DNA of 64,000 bases from Asticcacaulis sp. SL142 (lineage in GTDB: Bacteria > Pseudomonadota > Alphaproteobacteria > Caulobacterales > Caulobacteraceae), in NCBI RefSeq assembly GCF_026625745.1, contig NZ_CP113061.1, positions 1,637,501 to 1,701,500 on the forward strand, in the 5' to 3' direction. Below, piece by piece: positions 44,954-53,736 of the stretch (position 1 is its first letter; each line of letters opens with the position of its first letter). The notes under the pieces were generated by a model. It had not been told where the DNA came from. It did not search any database and saw only the letters and a program-made list of their open reading frames with translations. The translations under genes were made by a program, and so were the position numbers.

Positions 44954-47497
44954 TTAACCCAGAGCCTGCACTGCGGCGGAAAGATTGCGCGCATATAAGC
45001 GCCAGCCGGCCCAGTCCCTAACGGGGAGCCCGCTCTTTCGCATCCGCATCTGCGTGATATGAAGCGCCTCAGCTGTCGGAAAGTCATCCAGAACCTGGTA
45101 GAACTGCGCCATAAAGGTTGAGGTTTCCGCGTTCCCGACGGGCCACAGGCTGGCTATGACGGCCTGGACACCGGCCTGAAGAAAGCCACTCGCCAGGCTG
45201 GCGGCGCCCTCGCCCTCCAGGACCTGCCCAGTACCTGTCGAACAAGCCGACAAGATCACCAGGTCCACGCCTCGGAGATCAAGTGTCGCAACGTGACGTG
45301 CGGTTAGCCGTTTATTCTGGTTGTTATTCGGAAAAAGCAGAGCAGCGCCGCTGAAGGCGTCGATCGTCGAACCTGGCGCTACATCGCCATGAGCAATTAT
45401 GTGAACCCTTTTCGGGCGGCGCGAAAGAGCGGAGATAATATGATCGGGAGTCGCGTCTCCGTCATAGAGTTCAACGGCATCAGGTCCGCGTGCTCGCCCG
45501 AGCTCCTGCAGGATGTGTGCTGAGCCTGCAATTTTTCCAGCACTGCCCCTGATGAAATCACCGCTCGCAACAAGTAGTGCCGGTCCGGGCGTATGCGATT
45601 TGGCCGTGGTGACGCTGCCCCAGTTGCCTTCGATGTCGGCAGCCGGAAAATCCGGATCGCACAAAATGAACGGAATACCCGCCGGTAGTCCGCATTGCAT
45701 CGTGATAAGTCTGGCGTTCCCGCATAGCGACCTGATCTTCTGGAAGGCTGACGTCAGCCCACGCGGCGCCGACACGGCTTTGCCGCTCAAAATATTTCGG
45801 CCCCAAGTCTCCATCTGACGATTGAAACGACCGGCATCACCCAATGCAAGCAATCGCGTACCGACGGACTTGTGGTGGAGAACACATATGACGCGTGCGC
45901 CCTCCCATTCGGTCGACCATGCACTAGGGTCACGGGGTGCGACCGGCGTAAAAATGCGCAGAAAGACGGCCAGACAGATACCGACCGGCAAGTCCAGGGC
46001 GTCCGAAGGCGGTTGCTCCTGCGGGTCTTCGCGCGACGCAGCCGCAAAAGCATACCTTGCGGCACCCGAGGTCAACAGCGCGGCATCCAGTATGTCGCCG
46101 GCGCCGCATTCGCCAAGCGCGGCGAGCGTCAGACCGGCATAGGCCTGGAAAGCCTCCACGCTGAGACGCTGGTGCGCTACCAGTTCCAACGGAATATCCT
46201 TGCGCACGACGCGTTTCAGAACAAGGCGTTCCATTTCCAGGACGTGTCGAAGATGTGAGCGGGCGCCAGCGGTGTCCCCCATGCGATGGAGCAGGGCGGC
46301 CTCGGTAACTTGTTGGTTGAGCAACGACGGGTGATCGGCCCCGTAGAATGCCAGCAGGCGGGGACGGGCCCATTTTATGAGGCGCAATGCACGACGGTGA
46401 TGCCCCATCCCCGCTATGGCACCGCCCAGGTTCCAGGCAACATGCGCCTGTGAGAGGAGATCGGGCTCTTCAAAACTGCGATATCCTGCCAGAGCTGCCA
46501 GAAAATGGCGCCGCGCAGGCTCAAACTGCTTGAGAGCACGAAGGATGACGCCGCGGGTTGCGTACGATTTCGGTGAGACAAGGCCGGTGCTTTCTGCCTC
46601 GTCCACGCGGGCAAGCGCAGCGCGTAAATGCTCTTCATCTTTCAGGAATTCGCCGATCTGGTGATCATAAGATGCCGCATCCACGGCCACATCGAACAGT
46701 ACTTGGCCGCCGAGCGGGCGGGCAATTTCCAAAGCCGCTTCAAAATCTGAACGGGCTCGACCGTAGTCCCTCTCACGGAGATAGAGGGTAGCCCGTTTGG
46801 CGAGAAGATAAGCCTTGAGCTCCGCTGTGCCTTCTCCCCCAAAACATTCAAGCGCCGCCGAAAAGGCGCGGTTGGCCTCGTCGCGATTGGCCATTTCCGA
46901 TTCAAGCGTCGCGAGGGAACCATAGGCGTTGCCGAGAGTTTGACGAGAGGCCTGACCGGAACGAAACAGCCGGATGGCTGTCCGTATCCTGCGTCGCGCC
47001 CGGCCATGCAGGTTTTGCTGGAACGCTGTGGCCCACAACCGTTGAAAGATACCCCCAAGACCAGTCAGGTCCGATGGCATCAGACGCCGGCGCAACTTCA
47101 GGGCCAGCCCAAAACAGATTTCCGCACGCACTGACTGCTGCTGCTGTACGAGCGCGTCACCAAAGACCTCCCAGAACGGAACTTCGATCCGTCCGTTCCA
47201 TTGCCGATATTGCCGGACGTAGGGCCACAAGCCTGCCAGTGCTTCGATGGCCATCTCGCTCTTCCAGTCCGCGACAAGCCTTTCCGCAGCTTCGATCTCG
47301 TCCTGCAGAGCGTCCAGCGCATTGGATTGACAGACCCCGGCGGACTCCGGATCGTCCAGAAGAGTTTCCAAGGTCGCAAGCAGTGCCCAAGCCCGATGGT
47401 TCAACGGCTCCGCGCGCACAAGTGGGGCCAGGAGGTCCATCGCGCGGTCAAAATTCCCGTCGGCAATCGCCTTGGCGGCGTCGGCATGCAGATCCAT
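44954..47497 (-). CDS. TPR-CHAT protease
   Basis: The 847-residue protein has helical tetratricopeptide-type repeats over about residues 1-450 (for example ARSDFEAALEIARPLGG and ARRHFLAALAGYRSFEEP). The C-terminal CHAT domain of the caspase clan has His in KRVHIIAHGDVAP and Cys in VDLVILSACSTGTGQ. The end motif GVQAVIASLWPVGNAETSTFMAQFY is typical of CHAT domains. Such proteins sense a signal through the repeats and cleave a partner. It is first in the operon hydrolase-caspase-YEATS, 138 bp ahead of the hydrolase gene. Right upstream lies only a fecR remnant, so the operon promoter must be near 47500-47570. Confidence 0.88.
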   Translation of the reverse strand: MDLHADAAKAIADGNFDRAMDLLAPLVRAEPLNHRAWALLATLETLLDDPESAGVCQSNALDALQDEIEAAERLVADWKSEMAIEALAGLWPYVRQYRQWNGRIEVPFWEVFGDALVQQQQSVRAEICFGLALKLRRRLMPSDLTGLGGIFQRLWATAFQQNLHGRARRRIRTAIRLFRSGQASRQTLGNAYGSLATLESEMANRDEANRAFSAALECFGGEGTAELKAYLLAKRATLYLRERDYGRARSDFEAALEIARPLGGQVLFDVAVDAASYDHQIGEFLKDEEHLRAALARVDEAESTGLVSPKSYATRGVILRALKQFEPARRHFLAALAGYRSFEEPDLLSQAHVAWNLGGAIAGMGHHRRALRLIKWARPRLLAFYGADHPSLLNQQVTEAALLHRMGDTAGARSHLRHVLEMERLVLKRVVRKDIPLELVAHQRLSVEAFQAYAGLTLAALGECGAGDILDAALLTSGAARYAFAAASREDPQEQPPSDALDLPVGICLAVFLRIFTPVAPRDPSAWSTEWEGARVICVLHHKSVGTRLLALGDAGRFNRQMETWGRNILSGKAVSAPRGLTSAFQKIRSLCGNARLITMQCGLPAGIPFILCDPDFPAADIEGNWGSVTTAKSHTPGPALLVASGDFIRGSAGKIAGSAHILQELGRARGPDAVELYDGDATPDHIISALSRRPKRVHIIAHGDVAPGSTIDAFSGAALLFPNNNQNKRLTARHVATLDLRGVDLVILSACSTGTGQVLEGEGAASLASGFLQAGVQAVIASLWPVGNAETSTFMAQFYQVLDDFPTAEALHITQMRMRKSGLPVRDWAGWRLYARNLSAAVQALG

Positions 47498-47568
47498 AAT
47501 TCGCCCTGTCTTCTGACCTCTGGCCGAGGACAGGCCCGCTCGGTCTGCGCGCTCTAAATCCTCTCTAA

Positions 47569-47799
47569 CTACTTTGATAGGAAGACGACGCCGCTGTCAT
47601 CCTTTGAAACGTGGATACCGAAGCCCGTACTCAGAGAGGCCAGAAATTCGGCCGGATCACGTGTTTTGAAGCGGCCTCCAAGCCTTATGGTTTCAAGGCT
47701 CGGGTCCAATATGACGATCTTGTTCGGGAGATAGCGGTTATATTCCGAGATCGCGTCCGGCAAGGGGGCCACCTCAAACCGCGAACTTTGGATCGATCC
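47569..47799 (-). pseudogene. 3' remnant of a fecR-like anti-sigma gene
   Basis: The frame encodes APLPDAISEYNRYLPNKIVI and ETIRLGGRFKTRDPAEFLA, ending FGIHVSKDDSGVVFLSK. It matches, residue for residue in many places, the end of the FecR protein at 60915-61859 (IEEYNRYLPHKLVL; VHLGGRFKTSDPTVFL; FGIRAMRDAEGTIILTK). The N-terminal three quarters are missing, and upstream of about 47800 the similarity stops. It is a fragment of another FecR gene, probably of a second TonB/lasso receptor locus. Confidence 0.8.
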
Positions 47800-47897
47800 C
47801 GCGCCGTCTCCGGATGTAAAAATATGGAACCTGGCCGCTATTCGGCGGCGACAGCGATATCTGGCGGCGGCGGATCAGTTGCGACTGGCGGTGCCGG

Positions 47898-49622
47898 TTA
47901 GCGAATAAGGGCCGATACTGACTGCCATTTTTCCAGTGTGGTGAATCGGCGTTCCGTATAGGTCGCGGCGGGGAAGCCGAGCCATTTCGGTACCCAGTGT
48001 TCGACCTTTTTACGGTGATTAGCGCCGGTCAGAAAGTCAATTATGATCCCCTTCTGAGTTTTGATTTTCTCCGTCACATTGCCATCGGCCACCCGTTTTC
48101 CACCGACCTCGCGCAACAGGGCACTGACCACCTGACGGTCACGGATCAGATTGAAAAACACATCATCAGGTGCCCAGACCGTGCGCATATCGACCGCCAG
48201 GTGATTACCCACGGCCTCAACCACGGCGCTCCCGGCCATCAGGGTTTCGCCCATAACTACGGCCAGAATGCGCAACACCTCATCGTCTGAAAGCGTGAGC
48301 AGACGGGCAAATATCAGGCAGGTCTAATAGTCATCGCCGTTCCCGCCGGACAGGTGATCATAGTCTTTCGGGACATCGAGCAGAGTCCGCGCCGTTTGCG
48401 AGCTTTCGGCAAACTGCGCCTCCGCAGCACTGTCAACCAGGCTGATCCGCATGGCCTCGCCCCGACTGTTTTGCGGCTCTGGCTTTACCTTCCACAATGG
48501 TGAGCCATTAATGGCATGAGCCAGCATCAGGCGTAACGCCACACCGCTATGACGGGCCAGTTCAGCGCGAACGGCGGCGTGACGATGCAGGTCAATATAG
48601 GTCTGCATCGGGCCTGACACTTCGGGACGCAGAGACTTTGGCGGGCTGTCAGGGTCGGTGTATTCTCCTCCCGAACGCTTGCGTCTGGCTTCCTTACGCG
48701 ACAGAAAGCCGGCATGAATCTCGACGTCACCGTGCGCACTCACGGTAATAAAAATCTTCCCGCCTTCGGTCATCGGGGTTTTCTCAAACTCCCATGAGGC
48801 AAAGGGCTCTCCGATTTCCAGAACCTCGACCTCTGCCCAGCCGTCCTCAACAAGCTGATCTCTGCGGGCGGCAATGGCCTCATTCTGCGCGATCCAGAAG
48901 CGATCAGCATCGGCAAAATATCCGTCCTCACCAAACAGATCGGTGACGATCTGCCCCTGATAGGTAGCGAGGTCAAACAGGGCGGCTTTGGTCGAAATCG
49001 ACGCGCCGCCGAACAGCCAGGCTTTCAGTTGGGCACCGGTCGGGGCGTGGTTTTCAGGGTCTGACCAGAGGGCCAGCCACCGCTTTTGCTGAGATCTGGT
49101 GGCCAGGGTGAGGTGGCGCACGGTGACCCCATTAATCTCGTCGGCACGATAAAGCTCACGAATACGGGGCACAAGATTGCCAAGGGCCAGCACCCGCCGG
49201 ACATGGAGGTCCGTCACACCAAAGGTTTGGGCAATCTGCTCCACGGTTCGTCCTTCTTTCTGAATCAGGCGCGTAAACGTCTCCCACTGGCTGACCTCAT
49301 CGGGATCAAGGCGGGCGATATTTTCGATCAGCGACGCCTCAAGGGCGGCGGCATCATCGCCCGCCTCCATGATCGCGCAGGGCAAAGGCTCAGACACGCC
49401 GCCCTCCTCGATCAGGGTTTTGACACGGAACCAGCGCCGCCGTCCGGCGACGATTTCAAAGCGATCAGGCTCGGCCGATTTGGGCCGCACCAGCAGGGGC
49501 ACAAGTATACCCCGCGCCCGAACGGAGGGCAGAATGTCGCTGACATCAGGGGCCTTCCTGCCATGACGCATATTCAGTTCGGATATGTCGAGTTTATCAA
49601 ACGCAATGTTTTCGAGTTTCAT
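47898..49622 (-). pseudogene. parB: ParB-like partition protein split by in-frame TAG
   Basis: The first part (48324-49622, 432 codons) starts MKLENIAFDKLDISELNMRHG with the ParB/sulfiredoxin-type region (VRARGILVPLLVRP; FEIVAGRRRWFRVK) and an HTH core (QIAQTFGVTDLHVRRVLALG). It ends HLSGGNGDDY then TAG at 48324-48326. The same frame continues without a gap as TCLIFARLLTLSDDEVLRIL and on to 47898, the C-terminal part of these long ParB-family proteins. One base change (for example CAG to TAG) would restore a 574-residue protein. The truncated product still holds the DNA-binding part, so function may be partly kept. Confidence 0.85.
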
Positions 49623-49713
49623 AACAGTTCATCCTTTAGACAGATGGCCCGTTCGCCGGATCATTAGAGGAGGTGCGGACGGGCCGGTTAAGCGCCGATA
49701 AGGCGGCGCGGGC

Positions 49714-50121
49714 TCATCCGCCGACAGGCGGAATTTCGGGATCGGGGGTCCCCTTTAGGGCCACAGAGACAGCCGTCAGGCGGTCGGTGTCTTCCACAAT
49801 GCCGCCCGCCCTGCGGGCGGCTTCGGCATAGACAGACAGTGGAAAGCGGGCCACAAAGTAAAGATCGCGCTCAATGCCCAGGCCAAAACTGAGGCGCACG
49901 GCCTCAATTTCGCTTAGGCTGAAACTGCCCGGTTCCGGAAAGCCGAAACCGAGGTCGGCCAGACCAAAAAGGGTGTCGCCGTCACTATCCAGTTCAGTGA
50001 CTAGCCATGTGGCCGCGCCGCACGGATCGAAAAATTTGACTACCGGGACGTGATCGGCCTCAGTTTCAGCGGCCCCATTGGCGAGGAGACGCGCGCGGAT
50101 TTCGGGGGTAAGGAGGATCAT
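49714..50121 (-). CDS. DUF2958 family protein
   Basis: The 135-residue protein starts MILLTPEIRARLLANG. Motifs VVKFFDPCGAATWLVTELD, LFGLADLGFGFPEPGSFSL and RDLYFVARFPLSVYAEAAR are typical of DUF2958, which is found on plasmids and conjugative elements and has no known function. ATG 50121 overlaps the ardC stop, so the two are co-translated. Confidence 0.9.
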   Translation of the reverse strand: MILLTPEIRARLLANGAAETEADHVPVVKFFDPCGAATWLVTELDSDGDTLFGLADLGFGFPEPGSFSLSEIEAVRLSFGLGIERDLYFVARFPLSVYAEAARRAGGIVEDTDRLTAVSVALKGTPDPEIPPVGG

Positions 50122-51092
50122 GCCGCTACCTCCGTTAAGCTTGCGGGCGCATCGGGGCCAAAAGCTAAAATGAAGTCGGCGGCCTTGCTGGCCTGACTGG
50201 CGGCGCGGAAAATGGCGCGATTGTCTTCGCGCAGAATATCGAGCCATGCGCCCAGATAATCGGCATGGCGCACAGTCGGTGTGATGCCCAGAGCCGCGCA
50301 CACAAAGGCACTGCCCATTTCTGCACATAGTTCCTCACGGCCATATTCCGTTGTGCCAAAGCGTCCTGACTGATCACGGTTCAGGCGTGAGGCGTGGCCC
50401 GTCCAGTGGCTGAGTTCATGAAAACAGGTACGATAATAATTAATCTGATCGGAAAAGGCCGGTTGCGGCGGCACCTGAATATAGTCGGCGGACGGCACAT
50501 AACAGGCCTGATCGCCGCCGATACGCACATCAGCGCCGGTTGCAGAAATCAGCTTTTGCGCGTGAGGTATCAGGTCACGTTCCGGTAACCGGACGTCATT
50601 CACCTGCCCGACGCCCCGCAGGTTTTCGCATTGGGCGACATTAAAGACCGTATAGCGTTTGAGGAAAGGCACGGCCCGTGCATCCTCGCCGGTTTCAAGA
50701 GCCTTTTGCCTTTCCGCTTCGGGGGTGAAGCGATCCGCAAAGACAATTGTCGTGCCCCGTTCGCCTTTACGCACAGAGCCACCGGCGGCTAAGGCCTGTT
50801 TAAAGGTCAGCCATGACTGCGCGGCGAAGCCATGGGTAATGGCCGCATCCCACAACAAAAGAACATTGATGCCAGAGTAGCGCGCACTCGTTACCGCATT
50901 GCGAGGCAGACCGGGGCCGGACGCTCCGGCCTTGCCCCAGGCCTGCGCCCAGGGATAGCGGCCCGCCTCCAGTTCAGACATAATCCTGCGGGTCACCTCC
51001 TCATACAGGCTGAGGCGGGACACCTCACAGGGGGGCGGGCCTGAAACCGTGTCTCCGAGGCCATGGGCCTGATGTTTGCCGGTGGGTCGCAT
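50118..51092 (-). CDS. ardC: ArdC-type antirestriction protein
   Basis: The 324-residue protein from ATG 51092 (MRPTGKHQAHGLG) has the N-terminal ssDNA-binding domain (LYEEVTRRIMSELEAGRYPW; NAVTSARYSGINVLLLW) and a zincin-like C-terminal domain with CFHELSHWTGHASRLNR and an EELCAEMGSAF third-ligand region. ArdC protects incoming single-stranded DNA during conjugation. The frame stays open for another 90 codons upstream, but that part corresponds to the structured GC-rich region at 51119-51359. Confidence 0.92.
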   Translation of the reverse strand: MRPTGKHQAHGLGDTVSGPPPCEVSRLSLYEEVTRRIMSELEAGRYPWAQAWGKAGASGPGLPRNAVTSARYSGINVLLLWDAAITHGFAAQSWLTFKQALAAGGSVRKGERGTTIVFADRFTPEAERQKALETGEDARAVPFLKRYTVFNVAQCENLRGVGQVNDVRLPERDLIPHAQKLISATGADVRIGGDQACYVPSADYIQVPPQPAFSDQINYYRTCFHELSHWTGHASRLNRDQSGRFGTTEYGREELCAEMGSAFVCAALGITPTVRHADYLGAWLDILREDNRAIFRAASQASKAADFILAFGPDAPASLTEVAA

Positions 51093-51118
51093 ATCTGTCC
51101 TCCAGTCTCCTAAAATCC

Positions 51119-51359
51119 ACACCCTCCCCGGAAAGCGGGGGGTGGGCGGCGACTGGCTACCGGGAGGCCCGACCCGGCTGGCAGTGGCACCCGCATGGGG
51201 CGCAACGCAGTGCAGCAGCCGGAGCCAGCTCCGGCTTGCCACTAACGGCAGAGGGCCTAAACGGGAGCGCCGGCCACCTCCCGCTTCACCGGGAGCGGCC
51301 AGCGAAAAGCCACCGCGCGCCAAAGCGCGGTGGCCATATCCGGGGCCGAAAGGCCCCGG
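51119..51359 (-). ncRNA. Chain of strong hairpins upstream of ardC (candidate structured RNA)
   Basis: Read on the minus strand this 240-base leader has at least five stems. CCGGGGCC/GGCCCCGG closes a 4-base loop (51340-51359). CCACCGCGC/GCGCGGTGG closes a 6-base loop (51310-51333). CTCCCG/CGGGAG, AGCCGGAG/CTCCGGCT with a 4-base loop, and CCCC/GGGG near 51120 follow. So many near-perfect stems in one stretch point to a structured 5' leader or a replication/transfer site. No known riboswitch core was recognised. Confidence 0.5.
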
Positions 51360-51506
51360 CATTGACTATGTGCCTTAAATTGGGTGCGTGACATTTGCCC
51401 CTTTATCAAGGAACCTTATGATCGCGGCTTTAGGTATCGGGGGTAATTGAACTGACGCATAGCAGCATCTAAAATACCAAATCACATTGCCTTTCCGAGA
51501 CTTAAA

Positions 51507-52331
51507 ATGCCTTTCCAAACTAACTCGAAAATCGATATTCCAAATTTTACCCATAGGTTAATTTCGAATTATCCCGGTGAGAATGCCACTTCCGGTACTG
51601 GTTTTATCGTCGACTTCAACAACTCAACTTGGCTGTTTACATGTTGGCATAACATAGAACTATGTGAATCTTCTCAGACTGTTTTGACCGGCAAAGTCAT
51701 GGCCGAAACTATATCGTTCGTGGGCGGAAAGCCGGTAACTTTAAACCTAAGAGAACGGCGAATTGTTGGCTGCCGTGTAAATGGCCTCCACGCGGACATA
51801 GTAGCAATTGAGCTTAATCCTGCTGAAAAGCCTGCCCCGCCGTATTTTTTGGGCAAATCATACATGAATATCGAAGGTGTTGATTTTCCCAAAGTATTTG
51901 AATTGCAAGGTCCGGCCGGAGGGGAAGGCTTAAATGTCTCCATAACCAAGCATTATCTCTGGCAGGGATACCCTGGCGGAAATATGTCATCAGGGCCAGT
52001 GACCTATCGAGCCTTTGATTTTCCAGGATCTAAATCACAACATCCCTGGATGTTAAGATATTCGCCGGGAGGATATCCGGGTGCATCTGGATGCCCGATC
52101 ATTGAATTAAATCAAGAAAAGCAGGCCATGCGAATTGCGGGTGTTCATGTTCATATCATAAAAGTGAGCAAGCAACACTTTGACGGGCACTCAACACTCG
52201 ATGGATCCGCTAAAACTGCGATTAGTAATTTTGAATGGGGTGCGGCCGTGCCGGTGGAGCTCTTATATGTCGCTATCGAGGATTCCGCTGCAAACGGAGT
52301 TTCTATTATCGACTTAACGGTTCAACCATAG
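51507..52331 (+). CDS. Trypsin-like serine peptidase
   Basis: The 274-residue protein has the S1 triad: His in STWLFTCWHNIELCE (preceded by SGTGFIVDFN), Asp in GLHADIVAIELNP and Ser in GGYPGASGCPIIEL. There is no signal peptide, so it acts in the cytoplasm. It is AT-richer than its surroundings and stands alone between ardC and the lasso locus. Cytoplasmic trypsin-like proteases are common parts of predicted immunity systems. No partner is visible next to it. Confidence 0.78.
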   Translation: MPFQTNSKIDIPNFTHRLISNYPGENATSGTGFIVDFNNSTWLFTCWHNIELCESSQTVLTGKVMAETISFVGGKPVTLNLRERRIVGCRVNGLHADIVAIELNPAEKPAPPYFLGKSYMNIEGVDFPKVFELQGPAGGEGLNVSITKHYLWQGYPGGNMSSGPVTYRAFDFPGSKSQHPWMLRYSPGGYPGASGCPIIELNQEKQAMRIAGVHVHIIKVSKQHFDGHSTLDGSAKTAISNFEWGAAVPVELLYVAIEDSAANGVSIIDLTVQP

Positions 52332-52758
52332 AACTGTGATTCGTAGATTAAGCGGCTCGGTCCATTATCTGTTTGATATTAGTGATCAGACTAACCGGGA
52401 AACACATCTTTGAGGGCATTTACTTCCGATAATATACTTAAGCTGCTTAGCTCGATGAGCTTTTTTAGTGCAATGGTAAGCGCAAAGAAGAAGACCGTCG
52501 CTAATAGCATGAGCGTTCCTTGCGTATGCGATCGGGAGATTCCATTCGGCTTCGAGACGAAAAAAAGGCTGTGCGCATACTTAGGGCATTCTGCACTAGG
52601 TGCGCCGATCTAAGTATGAGCTTTCACAGGTGAATATTGTCAGAATATATTGTTCTGAGGGTGTTACATCCGTGGACTGACAATGGTATTCCTATCCTTT
52701 TGCCACAACCCTGAATGGGCATTGCCGGGTTATTTCGGCTCCTGATCGAAGGCGTGCT
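52332..52758. other. Intergenic region before the lasso locus
   Basis: About 430 bases with no gene I can support. One plus-strand frame of 67 codons (52410-52613) lacks a ribosome site and similarity to known families. Part of the stretch must be the promoter of the GntR gene. Confidence 0.4.
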
Positions 52759-53421
52759 GTGAACGAAAAAGTGCCGATTATTGTCAGGATGTACAGTGTG
52801 TTGAAGGACAGGCTGCGGACCGGGGTTTATCTCCCCGGCGACCGGCTTGATGCCAACCATATCGGTAAAGAATTTTCGGTCAGCCATACACCGGTCCGGG
52901 AGGCTCTGGGCAAACTTAGCAGTGAGGTCCTGGTTGAAGCCCATATACATAAGGGCTATTTCGTCCCGCGGGTTTCGGAAAAGGGCCTGCGCGATCTTTA
53001 TGAGTGGCACCTGCACCTGTTACTGCTGGCCCTGCAACTCATATTAAACAGCGGCCTGTCGTCATGGAGAGAGTGGAGCCTGCTCACACATGCGGACAGT
53101 AAGGCGACCGCCCTGACGGAAGCCCTGTTTATGGACATAGGCCTGTGTTCCGGAAACCCTGAGATCACGCGCGCCATTGCCAATGTAAATGATCGGCTGC
53201 ACTGGATTCGGGCCAATAAAGGCCCGTTGTTGACAGATCAGGCCGAGGAGATTGAAGGTCTGATTGCCAAGTGGAGAACTGAAGATCTGGAGGGCTTGCG
53301 GGACAGCCTCATAACCTATCATCGCCGCCGGCAGTTCCTCGCTGAGGACATAATAGCCCTTATGCACCGCTGCGAAATGACGTCCCGCCTCATGATTGAT
53401 ATGGGTCGCCGGACAAACTGA
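52759..53421 (+). CDS. GntR-family transcription regulator of the lasso locus
   Basis: The 220-residue protein starts with GTG 52759 behind AAGG. The N-terminal winged helix reads VLKDRLRTGVYLPGDRLDAN and FSVSHTPVREALGKLSSEVL (about residues 14-60), followed by a helical ligand-sensing domain. It lies 124 bp upstream of the precursor gene in the same direction. An inverted repeat in between is a likely operator, so it probably controls the lasso genes and itself. The ligand is not known. Confidence 0.88.
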   Translation: MNEKVPIIVRMYSVLKDRLRTGVYLPGDRLDANHIGKEFSVSHTPVREALGKLSSEVLVEAHIHKGYFVPRVSEKGLRDLYEWHLHLLLLALQLILNSGLSSWREWSLLTHADSKATALTEALFMDIGLCSGNPEITRAIANVNDRLHWIRANKGPLLTDQAEEIEGLIAKWRTEDLEGLRDSLITYHRRRQFLAEDIIALMHRCEMTSRLMIDMGRRTN

Positions 53422-53446
53422 CCGGCACAGAACCGAACACCAGATA

Positions 53447-53474
53447 GTATATTCTGAATATACGGAAAGTATAC
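53447..53474 (+). promoter_or_regulatory. Inverted-repeat operator upstream of the lasso precursor
   Basis: GTATATTC-T-GAATATAC (53447-53463) is a perfect 8-bp dyad and is followed by a further GTATAC (53469-53474). It sits about 75-100 bp before the precursor start, where a promoter is expected. The GntR protein next door is the likely binder. Confidence 0.6.
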
Positions 53475-53545
53475 TGAGACTATAGCCCGTATCAGAGTCA
53501 TCCTTTGACGGCCATGAATGTCCATGGTTATCACAGGAGGTCAAT

Positions 53546-53692
53546 ATGAATACGCCTAAAACCTTTGAGCCGGTCATCGCCTTCGAAGACGATATCATTC
53601 CCCTTGGTGTTGCCAGCCGCGATACTCTGGGGTCTGAAAATGCCGGCGAAGAACACGGCGAGCCCTTTTTGCCCGGAATCGCTATCGACTGA
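53546..53692 (+). CDS. Lasso peptide precursor
   Basis: This 48-residue precursor was found by translating the DNA after AGGAGG. The leader MNTPKTFEPVIAFEDDIIPL continues GVASRDTL, with Thr at position -2 (T27), the hallmark recognised by the maturation enzymes. The predicted core is G29-D48 (GSENAGEEHGEPFLPGIAID). Gly1 should be joined to the side chain of Glu8 (E36). Glu7 is the alternative, and position 9 is His, which cannot form the ring. The tail has Phe13 and Leu14 as possible plug residues. The LG.AS..T pattern matches precursors from Asticcacaulis and Caulobacter. B and C follow downstream. Confidence 0.88.
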   Translation: MNTPKTFEPVIAFEDDIIPLGVASRDTLGSENAGEEHGEPFLPGIAID

Positions 53693-53700
53693 AACCAGGG

Positions 53701-53729
53701 CGCGCGCCCCTATGCGGGGCGCGCGTTTT
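53701..53729 (+). terminator. Strong hairpin between precursor and B gene
   Basis: CGCGCGCCCC (53701-53710) and GGGGCGCGCG (53716-53725) form a perfect 10-bp stem with a 5-base loop, followed by TTTT. Right after the precursor stop, it could act as a partial terminator or RNA-stabilising hairpin, so that more precursor than enzyme is made. Confidence 0.82.
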
Positions 53730-53736
53730 GTCCCTC

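Noticed and set aside
50119-50328. Longer start for the DUF2958 gene
   Set aside because: The extra 69 residues are Arg/Cys-rich sequence antisense in phase to ardC coding DNA; the ATG at 50121 matches the family start.
51093-51362. Longer start for ArdC (90 extra residues)
   Set aside because: The extra part corresponds to the hairpin-rich leader and reads as low-complexity Gly/Pro/Arg sequence; the ATG at 51092 begins the normal family N-terminus.
52410-52613. 67-codon plus-strand frame
   Set aside because: No ribosome site, no similarity to known families and no neighbour that would explain it.
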